A stretch of DNA of 64,000 nt, taken from contig NZ_LGYA01000005.1 in assembly GCF_001273755.1 (NCBI RefSeq), positions 227,779-291,778 of the forward strand, read 5' to 3'. The translations under genes were made by a program, and so were the position numbers. Below, piece by piece: positions 9,596-18,071 of this stretch; position 1 is the stretch's first letter, and every line of letters begins with the position of its first letter. The notes below the pieces were generated by a model, which was not told the DNA's origin, made no database searches, and saw only the letters and a list, made by a program, of their open reading frames with translations. This stretch comes from Peribacillus butanolivorans (GTDB lineage: Bacteria; Bacillota; Bacilli; Bacillales; DSM-1321).

Positions 9596-9838
9596 ATGTT
9601 TTCAACAATGGGACAGCAGGCTTTAACAGGAATAATTGCACACTTGTTTTTCATTGCAGTTACCTGGTGGGCTTTACAGGCATTACACTTTGATAAAATT
9701 TTAAGATCCAATTCAGTCATCAAGGCCAGGGTTTTATATATTTTATTAACGGTTGCCATCGGTTCAGTTGTTAGTAATTTCTTCCTTGACTACCTGGGAT
9801 TTGCGAACCAACTCCCATATATGTTTAGTGATGATTAA
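9596..9838 (+). CDS. ywzB: YwzB-like small membrane protein (DUF1146)
   Basis: An 80-residue integral membrane protein of unknown function. It begins MFSTMGQQALTGIIAHLFF and has two or three hydrophobic segments, ending LGFANQLPYMFSDD. In B. subtilis the ywzB gene of this family lies just ahead of ywmB-murAA, as here. AGGAGG (9583-9588) sits 7 bases before ATG 9596 but only 1 base before ATG 9590, so 9596 is taken as the start. Upstream in-frame residues have no support. Confidence 0.8.
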   Translation: MFSTMGQQALTGIIAHLFFIAVTWWALQALHFDKILRSNSVIKARVLYILLTVAIGSVVSNFFLDYLGFANQLPYMFSDD

Positions 9839-10005
9839 TAAGCTGTAAGACTCTGCTTATAGCAAAATATGATTCTACTCTTGTATTCGCCATACTTCCC
9901 CTGCTATTAATAATATCAGGTAGTGAGGTGTCACCAATTGTCGGAAAACACGAAGTATGAACTCTCTCCTTGTGGAAAGAATGTATAAAAGGGGAGGGAT
10001 TTAAC

Positions 10006-10755
10006 ATGCATAATTGGAACAAAAAAATGTTAACATACATAGTATTTCTTGGTTTGATGGTGATTTTAATTGGGAATAGAACGATTGTAGCAGAAAGTAA
10101 AACCGATATAGTTAAGTTGGTGGAACTGCTACAACAGGATAAGGATTTAAACATAGGAGAATGGTCTGTATATGCTAGAGAAATAAATAAAGAGATTGCA
10201 ACTAAACAAGAGTTTGAAAGAGAAGTATCAGTTTTAAAACAAAAATACCCTCAATTTCAATGGTACCGGGAAGATGATGCTTCCGGCTGGAAGGCTGAGG
10301 CGTTAATTCACAATGTCGATTCAGGTCTAACCGAGTCTATTAAAATAATGACAACGGAAGAGAAATTTGATAAAGTTACCTATGTTATTTACGAAGTGAA
10401 GGGGCAAAAGTGGAGAAAAGGTAATTCAGCCTTCTTTACAACAACGTTCCAGAACAGGGTGAATGACCTATTTATAGGAACTCCTTCAATTTTTTCTTGT
10501 ATAAAAGGGTCTATCAATGATAATATGGATTCGGTTTTAAACTCTAAAACTGAAGATCTGTTAGATATGTTCCAAGCAAGGGAAATTGAGAGTGTGCATG
10601 AAACAAACTTTACATCTATATCTGCACATTCAACATTGTTTAAACAACCTTTGACAAAAGAAAAATTAAATTTGCAGTTTGGGCTACGGACAGAAGGATT
10701 GGGTGACAGAACGAACTTTGTAGTTGGCACACCAATCATAACGTTTGAATATTAA
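10006..10755 (+). CDS. ywmB: YwmB-like exported protein (DUF1779, TATA-box-binding-like fold)
   Basis: Protein of unknown function, 249 residues, with an N-terminal hydrophobic segment (MLTYIVFLGLMVILIG) that is either a signal peptide or a membrane anchor. The rest is soluble and should lie outside the membrane. It is assigned to the YwmB family mainly by its place directly ahead of murA, its length, and motifs such as the C-terminal GTPIITFEY. The start ATG has AAAAGGGGAGGG upstream; a TTG 36 bases earlier has none. It ends 32 bases before murA and may be co-transcribed with it. Confidence 0.72.
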   Translation: MHNWNKKMLTYIVFLGLMVILIGNRTIVAESKTDIVKLVELLQQDKDLNIGEWSVYAREINKEIATKQEFEREVSVLKQKYPQFQWYREDDASGWKAEALIHNVDSGLTESIKIMTTEEKFDKVTYVIYEVKGQKWRKGNSAFFTTTFQNRVNDLFIGTPSIFSCIKGSINDNMDSVLNSKTEDLLDMFQAREIESVHETNFTSISAHSTLFKQPLTKEKLNLQFGLRTEGLGDRTNFVVGTPIITFEY

Positions 10756-10787
10756 TATAGAGAAAATGGACGCGGAGGGGAATACTT

Positions 10788-12089
10788 TTGGAAAAAATCA
10801 TCGTCCGCGGCGGAAATAGGCTTAGCGGGACAGTTAAAGTAGAAGGTGCTAAAAACGCCGTTTTGCCAGTTATCGCTGCAACATTATTAGCAAGTGATGG
10901 GAAAAGTATCATTAAAGATGTTCCTACGCTCTCCGATGTATATACAATCAACGAAGTATTGCGCAACTTAAATGCAGATGTTGCCTTTCATGACAATCAA
11001 GTAACTGTAGATGCATCAAGAGAGTTATTAGAAGAAGCACCATTTGAATATGTACGTAAAATGAGAGCTTCCGTTTTAGTGATGGGCTCATTATTAGCAA
11101 GGAATGGCCGGGCCCGCGTTGCTCTCCCTGGTGGTTGTGCCATCGGTTCTCGTCCTATCGATCAACATTTAAAGGGCTTTGAAGCGATGGGAGCAAAAGT
11201 GAAGGTCGGTAACGGTTTCATTGATGCCGAAGTTGAAGGCAGACTTAAGGGTGCAAGAGTGTACCTTGACTTCCCAAGTGTAGGTGCCACTGAAAATATC
11301 ATGATGGCAGCAACACTTGCTGAAGGTACGACTATACTTGAAAATGTGGCCAAAGAGCCTGAAATTGTAGATCTTGCGAATTTCCTTAATAAAATGGGTG
11401 CCAAAGTCAGAGGCGCTGGTACGGGTACAATGAGAATCGAAGGTGTCGATAAATTATATGGCACTGAACATGCGATTATACCTGACCGCATCGAGGCTGG
11501 TACGTTTATGACAGCGGCTGCTCTTACCGGTGGTAACGTTCTTGTTCAAGGAGCTGTGCCTGAACATCTTACTTCCCTTATTGCGAAAATGGAAGAAATG
11601 GGCATTACAATCCTTGAGGAAGAAGATGGATTGCGTGTTATCGGTCCAAAAACCTTGAAGGCTATTGATATTAAAACAATGCCACATCCTGGTTTCCCAA
11701 CTGATATGCAATCACAAATGATGGCATTATTATTGCGTGCTGAAGGAACAAGTATGATTACGGAGACAGTGTTCGAAAACCGTTTTATGCATGTTGAAGA
11801 ATTCCGCCGCATGAATGCGAATATAAAAATTGAGGGTCGTTCTGTTATTGTGAATGGACCAACTAATATTCAAGGTGCTGAAGTGGCTGCAACTGATTTA
11901 CGTGCTGCTGCTGCGCTTATCCTGACTGGATTAGTTGCGGATGGCATTACTCGTGTTACAGAATTAAAGCATCTTGACAGAGGATACGTAAACTTCCATG
12001 GTAAATTAGCATCTTTAGGTGCTGATGTGGAGCGTATTAACGAAGAAGTACCTTCAGAAACGAAAAAAATTGCCGATTTAAACGCATAA
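10788..12089 (+). CDS. murA: UDP-N-acetylglucosamine 1-carboxyvinyltransferase
   Basis: First committed enzyme of peptidoglycan synthesis: it transfers enolpyruvate from PEP to UDP-GlcNAc in the cytoplasm. The 433-residue product begins [20 protein letters not shown] and includes [10 protein letters not shown]. The active-site loop [19 protein letters not shown] carries the catalytic Cys117, the residue attacked by fosfomycin in this family. The start is TTG 10788, 8 bases after GCGGAGGGG. Genome context with ywmB and spoIID matches B. subtilis murAA, the essential paralogue. A strong terminator follows. Confidence 0.96.
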   Translation: MEKIIVRGGNRLSGTVKVEGAKNAVLPVIAATLLASDGKSIIKDVPTLSDVYTINEVLRNLNADVAFHDNQVTVDASRELLEEAPFEYVRKMRASVLVMGSLLARNGRARVALPGGCAIGSRPIDQHLKGFEAMGAKVKVGNGFIDAEVEGRLKGARVYLDFPSVGATENIMMAATLAEGTTILENVAKEPEIVDLANFLNKMGAKVRGAGTGTMRIEGVDKLYGTEHAIIPDRIEAGTFMTAAALTGGNVLVQGAVPEHLTSLIAKMEEMGITILEEEDGLRVIGPKTLKAIDIKTMPHPGFPTDMQSQMMALLLRAEGTSMITETVFENRFMHVEEFRRMNANIKIEGRSVIVNGPTNIQGAEVAATDLRAAAALILTGLVADGITRVTELKHLDRGYVNFHGKLASLGADVERINEEVPSETKKIADLNA

Positions 12090-12096
12090 GATATCT

Positions 12097-12146
12097 TAAA
12101 AAACCCATTCTCGCTTCAGTCATTGAAGTGTGAATGGGTTTTTTGT
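12097..12146 (+). terminator. Intrinsic terminator after murA
   Basis: AAAAAACCCATTC pairs with GAATGGGTTTTTT, with an internal smaller stem (TTCAGTCATTGAAG) in the loop and a T run at the end. Confidence 0.88.
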
Positions 12147-12194
12147 TTTGTTCTAGTATTAAAACTTCTAACTCAGTAACTGTCGTTTTTCTAT

Positions 12195-12223
12195 TCATAA
12201 AAGCTTGTCCTTCGACATACATA
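12195..12223 (+). promoter_or_regulatory. Candidate sigma-E promoter of spoIID
   Basis: TCATAAA (12195-12201) and CATACATA (12216-12223) are separated by 14 bases and resemble the mother-cell sigma-E elements KMATATT and CATACAMT, with two mismatches each. In B. subtilis spoIID is transcribed by sigma-E. Based on inspection only. Confidence 0.42.
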
Positions 12224-12290
12224 TGTTATGTAGAGATACCTGCTGGATGGGAGAATATCAGCAGAGAACATGTGTAGGGAGGCCCAGGAT

Positions 12291-13325
12291 TTGAAAGCTA
12301 TCAAACCGATGATCGTACTATTTATAGCAGTAGCATTTGTGATTATTATGATTCCAGCAGTGCTTGTGCTTCCATTTTCAAGTGATAAGACAAGTGGAAA
12401 GTTAGACGAACAATTAGAACAGAAAGCAAAGGAAGAGGGTAAAGAAGTGAGTACAAATGAAATGAGTGCCGTTGAAGTTGCTGTTTACCGTACATCTGCT
12501 AAAAAGATTCAAAAACTGCCGATTGAATCGTATTTGGCTGGAGTGGTTGCAGCTGAAATGCCTGCGGATTTTGAGGAAGAAGCATTGAAGGCCCAAGCAT
12601 TGACAGCCAGAACTTACATTGTCGATCAGCTAATAAACGATAATCGAATGGGCTTGCCAGACGGTGCAGATGTGAGCGATACGGTAATGCATCAAGTTTA
12701 TATGAATAATGATGAGCTAAAAAAGCAGTGGGGCTCTGATTATAAATGGAAGATGAAGAAAATTAACAAAGCTATTAAGGAAACACAAGGCCAAATTCTA
12801 ACCTATAATGGAAAACCAATTACAGCGACTTTTTTTTCAACCAGCAATGGGTATACAGAGAATTCCGAGGACTATTGGGAAGCAGAGTTTCCTTATTTAA
12901 AAAGTGTATCCAGTCCATGGGATAAAGATTCACCAAAGTTTTATAATAAAATGGTAGTGAACGCTGCGGATTTTGAAAAGAAGCTAGGCGTAAGTCTATC
13001 ATCAGGGACAACAATAGGGACCGTCATTGAAAGAACATCAGGTAATCGTGTAGGTGTAGTTGAAATCGGTGGAAAGAAATTGACAGGGAAGCAGATTCGT
13101 GAAAAGCTCGGATTGAAGTCATCTGATTTTAACTGGGAGCGCCAAGGCAACCAAATTGTCATCACGACCAAAGGATATGGACACGGAGTTGGAATGAGTC
13201 AATACGGTGCTAACGGAATGGCCCGGGAAGGAAAAAACTATGAAGATATTGTAAAGTACTACTATAAAGGGGTAAAAGTACAGTCTTCTAGCAAGTGGAT
13301 GAATACAATGACGGCGAAAAAATGA
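12291..13325 (+). CDS. spoIID: Stage II sporulation protein D, lytic transglycosylase
   Basis: Peptidoglycan lytic transglycosylase of the engulfment machine (SpoIID/M/P) in the mother cell. The 344-residue protein has one N-terminal membrane helix (about residues 5-28) and an extracytoplasmic SpoIID domain. AAEMPADFEEEALKAQALTARTYIV includes the catalytic Glu of the family, and KGYGHGVGMSQYGANGMA is the C-terminal signature. The start is read as TTG 12291, which has AGGGAGG 8 bases ahead; the longer frame would start inside that ribosome site. Converges with the VanZ-like gene over a shared terminator. Confidence 0.92.
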   Translation: MKAIKPMIVLFIAVAFVIIMIPAVLVLPFSSDKTSGKLDEQLEQKAKEEGKEVSTNEMSAVEVAVYRTSAKKIQKLPIESYLAGVVAAEMPADFEEEALKAQALTARTYIVDQLINDNRMGLPDGADVSDTVMHQVYMNNDELKKQWGSDYKWKMKKINKAIKETQGQILTYNGKPITATFFSTSNGYTENSEDYWEAEFPYLKSVSSPWDKDSPKFYNKMVVNAADFEKKLGVSLSSGTTIGTVIERTSGNRVGVVEIGGKKLTGKQIREKLGLKSSDFNWERQGNQIVITTKGYGHGVGMSQYGANGMAREGKNYEDIVKYYYKGVKVQSSSKWMNTMTAKK

Positions 13326-13357
13326 GAGATGGGATTCCCCATCTCTCATTTTTTTTC
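13321..13357. terminator. Bidirectional terminator between spoIID and the VanZ-like gene
   Basis: AATGAGAGATGGG and CCCATCTCTCATT form a 13-bp stem with a small loop; T8 follows on the plus strand. The stem overlaps the stop codons of both converging genes. Confidence 0.85.
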
Positions 13358-13771
13358 GCCTAATTTTTCTATAATAGTTAAAAAGCCACGTTTGTGCTTG
13401 AAATAGTGGTAGTGAACATGAAAATAGACAGCCAATACTCCGATGATATCTTTGATTACATCTATTAAGGTGGCGGAACGGTAGGGAATGAAAGATTGAT
13501 GATATTCATCTACAATACCATATAAGCCTGCCACAAGGGCTGCCAACAAGCTTAGCGTTGGCTTCAGTTTTTGGTTTGCTGCAAGAGCAGAAACGAATAG
13601 TATGTACAAAATTGCAAATTCGACTAAATGAAGTGCCTCTTTGATAAATCGGTCCGTTGATGATGAGGGGATATCAAGAATAACATCATCAGGAAGGCTG
13701 GACATTGTCCAAATGGCAATCATATATAAAAAAGGTAATAACGTTAACACGAGTTTAAAGGCTTTTTTCAT
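13346..13771 (-). CDS. VanZ-like family membrane protein
   Basis: A 141-residue membrane protein with about four helices. It carries the VanZ-family signature VDEYHQSFIPYRSATLIDVIKDIIG: acidic-His-Gln, an Arg, and a downstream Asp in a helix. VanZ proteins are linked to low-level teicoplanin or lipoglycopeptide resistance, but most chromosomal members have no proven role. It lies on the opposite strand between spoIID and spoIIQ, and AAGGATG is the only ribosome-site-like sequence upstream. Confidence 0.82.
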   Translation of the reverse strand: MKKAFKLVLTLLPFLYMIAIWTMSSLPDDVILDIPSSSTDRFIKEALHLVEFAILYILFVSALAANQKLKPTLSLLAALVAGLYGIVDEYHQSFIPYRSATLIDVIKDIIGVLAVYFHVHYHYFKHKRGFLTIIEKLGEKK

Positions 13772-13923
13772 AAATTAAACATCCTTCAACAGTAAGATAC
13801 AAAACATTTTACCATTCTACGAATAAAATCGGTTTCTTTTCCACAAAATAAATCTAAAAAATTTTTTACCAAAATGTATATAATCTTAGCAAAATGTTCA
13901 GAATGATTGCTGAGGTGATTAAT

Positions 13924-14862
13924 ATGAGAGAGGAAGAAAAGAAACCAACTTCCAAAATCCGACGTATACTTAAACAACGTTGGGCATTATCAGCAATCTA
14001 TATCGCAAGTGCAGCCATAATCTTAGCCGCGGCCTTCTTATTACAAAATAGTTTTGATGATTCAGCTAATGACGGTAAAGAGGACTCAGCTGAAACAGGA
14101 AAAAACTACGAACAGCCTTCAGTCGAGGTCAATAGTAATCTTGAGACAATCAAGATGCCTGTAGCCAATGCCGACAAAACGGTAATTAAAAAACAATTCT
14201 ATGATGTGAATGCAGATGAAAAGGCACAAGAAGAAGCTTTGGTTTTCTACAACAATAGATATGAGCAAAACAAAGGTATAGACATTGCAATGGAAGATGG
14301 AAAAGCTTTCGATGTAAAAGCATCGCTAAGTGGAAATGTAACGAAAGTTCAAGACGATGCTTTGCTTGGCAATTTAATTGAAGTTGAGCATGAAGATGGT
14401 GTCGTTACTCGTTATCAATCAGTGAAAGATATCAAAGTTGCGGTTGGTGACAAAGTGAAACAAGGGCAAGCTATTGCTACTGCTGGAAAAAGTCAAATCA
14501 ATGAAGAAGCAGGCGTGCATGTCCACTTCGAAATCAGAAAAGATAACATTGCATTAAATCCAATTGATTTTGTTGATAAACAAGCATCTGCCATTCAATC
14601 AGCAACTGAAACAGAAGGCAGCACACTTGACGATTCAACTGAGAAAGAAGAAACACCAGCAGTTGACGAATCTAAAACTGAGAAAGAAGAAACACCAGCA
14701 ATTGACGAATCAGAAACTGGAACAGATGAAACGCCTGCAGTTGATGAAACTGAAGAGGGCACAGATTTAGAAAGTGGTACAGATAAGGAAGGCTCTACTC
14801 CAGGTGAAGATTCTACTGAGAAAAGCGATTCCTTGAAAGATTCGTTAAATCAATCTAATTAA
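13924..14862 (+). CDS. spoIIQ: Stage II sporulation protein Q (M23/LytM-like)
   Basis: Forespore membrane protein which, in B. subtilis, zips across the septum with SpoIIIAH during engulfment and builds the feeding-tube channel. The 312-residue product has a cytoplasmic N-terminus, one membrane helix (ALSAIYIASAAIILAAAFLL), and a LytM domain ending in VHVHFEIRKDNIALNPIDF. SpoIIQ of B. subtilis lacks full metal ligands; here His-x-His is present in the C-terminal motif, so whether it is catalytic is open. The tail from about residue 230 is acidic and repetitive. ATG 13924 has TGAGGTG ahead and is preferred over an upstream in-frame ATG. Confidence 0.88.
   Translation: MREEEKKPTSKIRRILKQRWALSAIYIASAAIILAAAFLLQNSFDDSANDGKEDSAETGKNYEQPSVEVNSNLETIKMPVANADKTVIKKQFYDVNADEKAQEEALVFYNNRYEQNKGIDIAMEDGKAFDVKASLSGNVTKVQDDALLGNLIEVEHEDGVVTRYQSVKDIKVAVGDKVKQGQAIATAGKSQINEEAGVHVHFEIRKDNIALNPIDFVDKQASAIQSATETEGSTLDDSTEKEETPAVDESKTEKEETPAIDESETGTDETPAVDETEEGTDLESGTDKEGSTPGEDSTEKSDSLKDSLNQSN
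14633..14790 (+). repeat. Acidic 13-residue repeats in the SpoIIQ tail
   Basis: Units of the form E-K-E-E-T-P-A-(V/I)-D-E-S-x-T recur about three times, at DNA spacing near 39-42 bp. The first two units are almost identical in DNA. They form a Glu/Asp/Thr/Pro-rich, probably disordered extension beyond the LytM domain. Confidence 0.8.
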
Positions 14863-14934
14863 GATTAAGATTTTTAATAAAATCAAAACATAAACCTTGA
14901 GCGTTTCGAATGACAACAACTGAAAATTTGGTAA

Positions 14935-14972
14935 AAGGAAGCCGTTCATTTTGAACGGCTTCCTTTTTTTCT
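14935..14972 (+). terminator. Intrinsic terminator after spoIIQ
   Basis: AAGGAAGCCGTTCA and TGAACGGCTTCCTT form a 14-bp perfect stem with loop TTT, followed by a T run. Part of the 435-base gap between spoIIQ and spoIIID. Confidence 0.92.
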
Positions 14973-15139
14973 TTCGAGGAAATATTGGTTCAAACGATGA
15001 AACCCTCACCCTTCCGACAAATTTCTCGGGAAATAATTTGTTTTTAAGGAAAATAAACAGATAAATCTTAGAAATAAATCTAATTCACATGTCCCATTAG
15101 GCATATATTCTTAACCAAGCTAATAAGATGTTATAAACC

Positions 15140-15190
15140 ATGAAAAGAGAGTGTTTGAGGTGAGGAATCGTTTATTACAAATTATCTAAT
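15140..15190 (+). other. Two tiny overlapping upstream ORFs ahead of spoIIID
   Basis: ATG 15140 opens a 7-codon frame (MKRECLR, stop 15161-15163). A GTG overlapping that stop opens a 9-residue frame (MRNRLLQII) behind GAGGTG. In B. subtilis, translation of spoIIID depends on a short upstream frame called usd; these could play that part, but no sequence match can be claimed. Nothing else was recognised between the spoIIQ terminator and spoIIID. Confidence 0.25.
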
Positions 15191-15297
15191 AGTTGAATAA
15201 TTCTATCTTTCATTGTTTATAGGGCAGCGGTATTCGATTCGAAAAATACGAATCTCATTTCACACTTCTCACATCCAATTTGGGGAGGTCGAGTGGT

Positions 15298-15570
15298 GTG
15301 CACGATTACATCAAAGAAAGAACTATCAAGATAGGAAAGTATATCGTGGAAACTAGAAAAACAGTTCGCGTCATTGCAAAAGAGTTCGGAGTCTCTAAAA
15401 GTACAGTGCATAAAGACTTAACGGAGAGGCTGCCAGAAATTAATCCTGATTTGGCTAACGAAGTGAAGGATATATTGGATTATCATAAATCCATTCGTCA
15501 CCTTCGAGGTGGAGAAGCGACAAAATTAAAATATAAACGATCTGAAAGAGAAGAAGAAATCGTTAAATAA
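15298..15570 (+). CDS. spoIIID: Stage III sporulation transcriptional regulator SpoIIID
   Basis: Mother-cell DNA-binding protein that activates or represses many sigma-E and sigma-K genes. The 90-residue product is almost identical to the B. subtilis protein over HDYIKERTIKIGKYIVETRK, the helix-turn-helix (VRVIAKEFGVSKSTVHKDL), and the basic C-terminal segment KSIRHLRGGEATKLKYK. The start is GTG 15298, with GGGGAGG ten bases ahead. The upstream residues MGRSSG in the longer frame are not part of the family. Confidence 0.95.
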   Translation: MHDYIKERTIKIGKYIVETRKTVRVIAKEFGVSKSTVHKDLTERLPEINPDLANEVKDILDYHKSIRHLRGGEATKLKYKRSEREEEIVK

Positions 15571-15806
15571 GTATTTAAATTGATTCCGGTATTTGGAAGT
15601 GATTCGAGAAATTAGGGAATAGATAAAGAGGACATGAAAATGTGTCATCTTTCTAAAACCTTGATTATGAATCTCCATGCCGGGATTTTTTTATTGGGTA
15701 ATAGTATGAGAAAGTGATTATGGATATATTTAGATGTATTGATGATGTTTCATATTGGTTATTTAGGAAAAAATAGTATATGTTTGTGTTTATTTATAAT
15801 TCATAC

Positions 15807-15835
15807 TTACTTGTGTCAATACGATATGGTAAAAT
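15807..15835 (+). promoter_or_regulatory. Weak sigma-A-like promoter candidate for mbl
   Basis: TTACTT, a 17-base spacer, then TAAAAT. The -10 is good and the -35 poor. This is the only promoter-like element I could support in the 321-base gap between spoIIID and mbl, which is otherwise AT-rich and without recognised features. Confidence 0.3.
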
Positions 15836-15891
15836 AAACAATTAGGACAGAAGTAGGTTATATGTGAGGATATTCAAGGAGGATTTAAGAA

Positions 15892-16893
15892 ATGTTTGCT
15901 AGAGATATTGGGATAGATCTTGGAACAGCCAATGTTCTAATACATGTCAAAGGTAAAGGAATTGTGTTAAATGAGCCTTCGGTAGTAGCGATTGATAAGA
16001 ATACAAACCGTGTTCTTGCTGTCGGGGAAGAAGCTCGTAAAATGGTAGGCCGGACTCCAGGAAACATCATCGCAATTCGTCCTTTAAAAGACGGCGTCAT
16101 TGCGGACTTTGATGTAACAGAATCGATGCTTAAGCATTTTATAAATACATTAAATGTGAAAGGCTTTCTTTCAAAGCCTAGAATTTTAATTTGCTGCCCA
16201 ACAAACGTAACAAGTGTTGAACAAAAGGCGATTAAAGAAGCTGCAGAAAAGAGCGGTGGCAAGAAAATATTCCTTGAAGAAGAACCAAAAGTAGCTGCAA
16301 TCGGTGCTGGCATGGATATTTTTCAACCAAGCGGCAACATGGTCGTAGATATTGGTGGCGGGACAACTGACATTGCGGTTCTTTCGATGGGGGATATCGT
16401 TACGTCTTCTTCTATTAAAATGGCCGGTGATAAATTTGATAATGAAATTTTACATTATATCAAACGGAAGTATAAGCTTCTAATCGGTGAACGTACAGCA
16501 GAAAACATTAAAATTCAGGTTGCAACAGTCTTCCCTGGTTCACGTAAAGAAGTCATTGATATTCGTGGGCGTGATATGGTATCAGGATTACCTAGAACCA
16601 TCTCTGTCAACTCTGAAGAAATTGAAGAAGCTCTTCGCGAGCAGGTTTCTATCATTGTACAAGCTGCTAAAAGTGTACTTGAGCGGACACCACCTGAACT
16701 TTCTGCCGATATTATTGACAGAGGCGTCATTTTAACAGGCGGAGGCGCATTGCTTCATGGTATTGATCTCCTTCTTGCAGAAGAACTTAAAGTCCCAGTA
16801 CTTGTTGCAGAAAATCCAATGGATTGTGTTGCAATTGGAACTGGAATTATGCTTGATAATATGGACAAATTGCCACGGCACAAATTCAATTAA
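15892..16893 (+). CDS. mbl: MreB-like rod-shape protein Mbl
   Basis: Bacterial actin homologue that polymerises under the membrane and guides lateral wall synthesis. The 333 residues match the length of B. subtilis Mbl. Actin-family motifs are visible: DIGIDLGTANVLIHVKGKG (phosphate 1), DIGGGTTDIAVLSMG (phosphate 2) and ILTGGGALLHGID (adenosine). Mbl is chosen over MreB or MreBH because it follows spoIIID and precedes flhO-flhP, the conserved mbl context. Start ATG has AAGGAGG upstream. Confidence 0.93.
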   Translation: MFARDIGIDLGTANVLIHVKGKGIVLNEPSVVAIDKNTNRVLAVGEEARKMVGRTPGNIIAIRPLKDGVIADFDVTESMLKHFINTLNVKGFLSKPRILICCPTNVTSVEQKAIKEAAEKSGGKKIFLEEEPKVAAIGAGMDIFQPSGNMVVDIGGGTTDIAVLSMGDIVTSSSIKMAGDKFDNEILHYIKRKYKLLIGERTAENIKIQVATVFPGSRKEVIDIRGRDMVSGLPRTISVNSEEIEEALREQVSIIVQAAKSVLERTPPELSADIIDRGVILTGGGALLHGIDLLLAEELKVPVLVAENPMDCVAIGTGIMLDNMDKLPRHKFN

Positions 16894-17094
16894 AAAGCGG
16901 ACGTGAAAATCTGCATTATAAGATAGGGGTCTAAGGTTCAGACAAACATGAGGCATAGTGAAAGTGCGTGCAGTTCTAGTACTGATGAGCAATAGGCCCT
17001 CTTCTTTTAGTTGAAAATTTAACACCATTCCTTTAAATCTGACCTAGCCTATAATACAGACAAATTCTTCTGCCTAATGCTTTTCTTTTTTCCT

Positions 17095-17121
17095 TAAGAT
17101 ACTGAAGTTTATAACCGATAA
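17095..17121 (+). promoter_or_regulatory. Candidate sigma-D (flagellar) promoter for flhO-flhP
   Basis: TAAG (17095-17098), a 15-base spacer, and ACCGATAA (17114-17121) resemble the sigma-D consensus TAAA-N15-GCCGATAT. In B. subtilis flhO-flhP is controlled by sigma-D, which supports the call. Confidence 0.5.
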
Positions 17122-17175
17122 GATAGATATAAGAAATCAAACGGTATAAGTAATGTAGAATAAGGAGTGAAGAAG

Positions 17176-18015
17176 ATGTTAAGAGGTTTTTATACAGCTG
17201 CTTCTGGGATGCTTACACAGCAAAGGCGTACAGAAATGCTTACAAACAATATGTCCAATGCAAATACAACAGGGTTTAAAGCTGACCAAACGAGTATAAG
17301 ATCTTTTCCGGAAATGCTTCTCAGCAACATCGATAGTAAAACGATTCCTACAGAAAACAAATTAAGCATGTCGAAGTTTTCTCAGGTAGGGAGCCTTAGT
17401 ACCGGTGTTTATGTACAAGAAACCAATCCTTTATTTACACAAGGTACTCTAGAGGAAACCCAGCTTAATACAGATCTTGCCTTGGCTGACGAAAATCTTC
17501 CAATCAATGAAGGAACCGGTCGGCAAGGGGCGGTGCTTTTTACAGTTCAGGATGGTGATGGTGGACTCCGTTATACACGTAACGGCAGTTTTACTTTAGA
17601 TGGGCAAGGGTATTTGACTACCCCTAAGGGTTATTATGTACTGGATGAGAATAATGAACGAATTCAGCTTGATAGTGATCAGTTTACCGTTACAGAAAAC
17701 GGTGTTATTTTAGAAGGAAATGTTCAAAAGGCACGCCTTGGCATTGGTTTTTCAGATAATCCATCTGCACAGCTTATGAAAGATGGAGAAGGTCTTTATA
17801 AAGTTGTGAATGATGATGAATTACCTAGTGCATATGCGGGTGCAGAGGTTAGTTTTTCTACGAAACAAGGTTTCCTTGAGGGCTCGAATGTCGATCAATC
17901 TAGAACGATGACAGAAATGATGTCGTCATACCGCTCTTTTGAAGCTAGTCAGAAAGTCCTTCAAGCCTATGATAAAAGTTTGGATAAAGCGGTCAATGAG
18001 GTTGGCAAGCTTTAA
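17176..18015 (+). CDS. flhO: Flagellar hook-basal body (rod) protein FlhO
   Basis: Rod/hook-family protein (FlgF/FlgG type) of the flagellar basal body. The 279-residue product begins MLRGFYTAASGMLTQQRRTEM and then LTNNMSNANTTGFKADQ, the conserved N-terminal rod motif. It ends with the matching C-terminal helix EMMSSYRSFEASQKVLQAYDKSLDKAVNEVG. ATG 17176 is preferred over GTG 17167, which lies inside the ribosome site AAGGAGTGA. It is paired with flhP far from the main fla/che operon, as in B. subtilis. Confidence 0.92.
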   Translation: MLRGFYTAASGMLTQQRRTEMLTNNMSNANTTGFKADQTSIRSFPEMLLSNIDSKTIPTENKLSMSKFSQVGSLSTGVYVQETNPLFTQGTLEETQLNTDLALADENLPINEGTGRQGAVLFTVQDGDGGLRYTRNGSFTLDGQGYLTTPKGYYVLDENNERIQLDSDQFTVTENGVILEGNVQKARLGIGFSDNPSAQLMKDGEGLYKVVNDDELPSAYAGAEVSFSTKQGFLEGSNVDQSRTMTEMMSSYRSFEASQKVLQAYDKSLDKAVNEVGKL

Positions 18016-18071
18016 GTAAACGATTTGTAGAAAACTGTCTTTAGGAATTTGAACATTTAAGGGGAATGTCT

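Noticed and set aside
13876..13896. Sigma-F promoter for spoIIQ
   Set aside because: GTATA and a partial -10 are present, but their spacing (about 6 bases) does not fit the sigma-F pattern.
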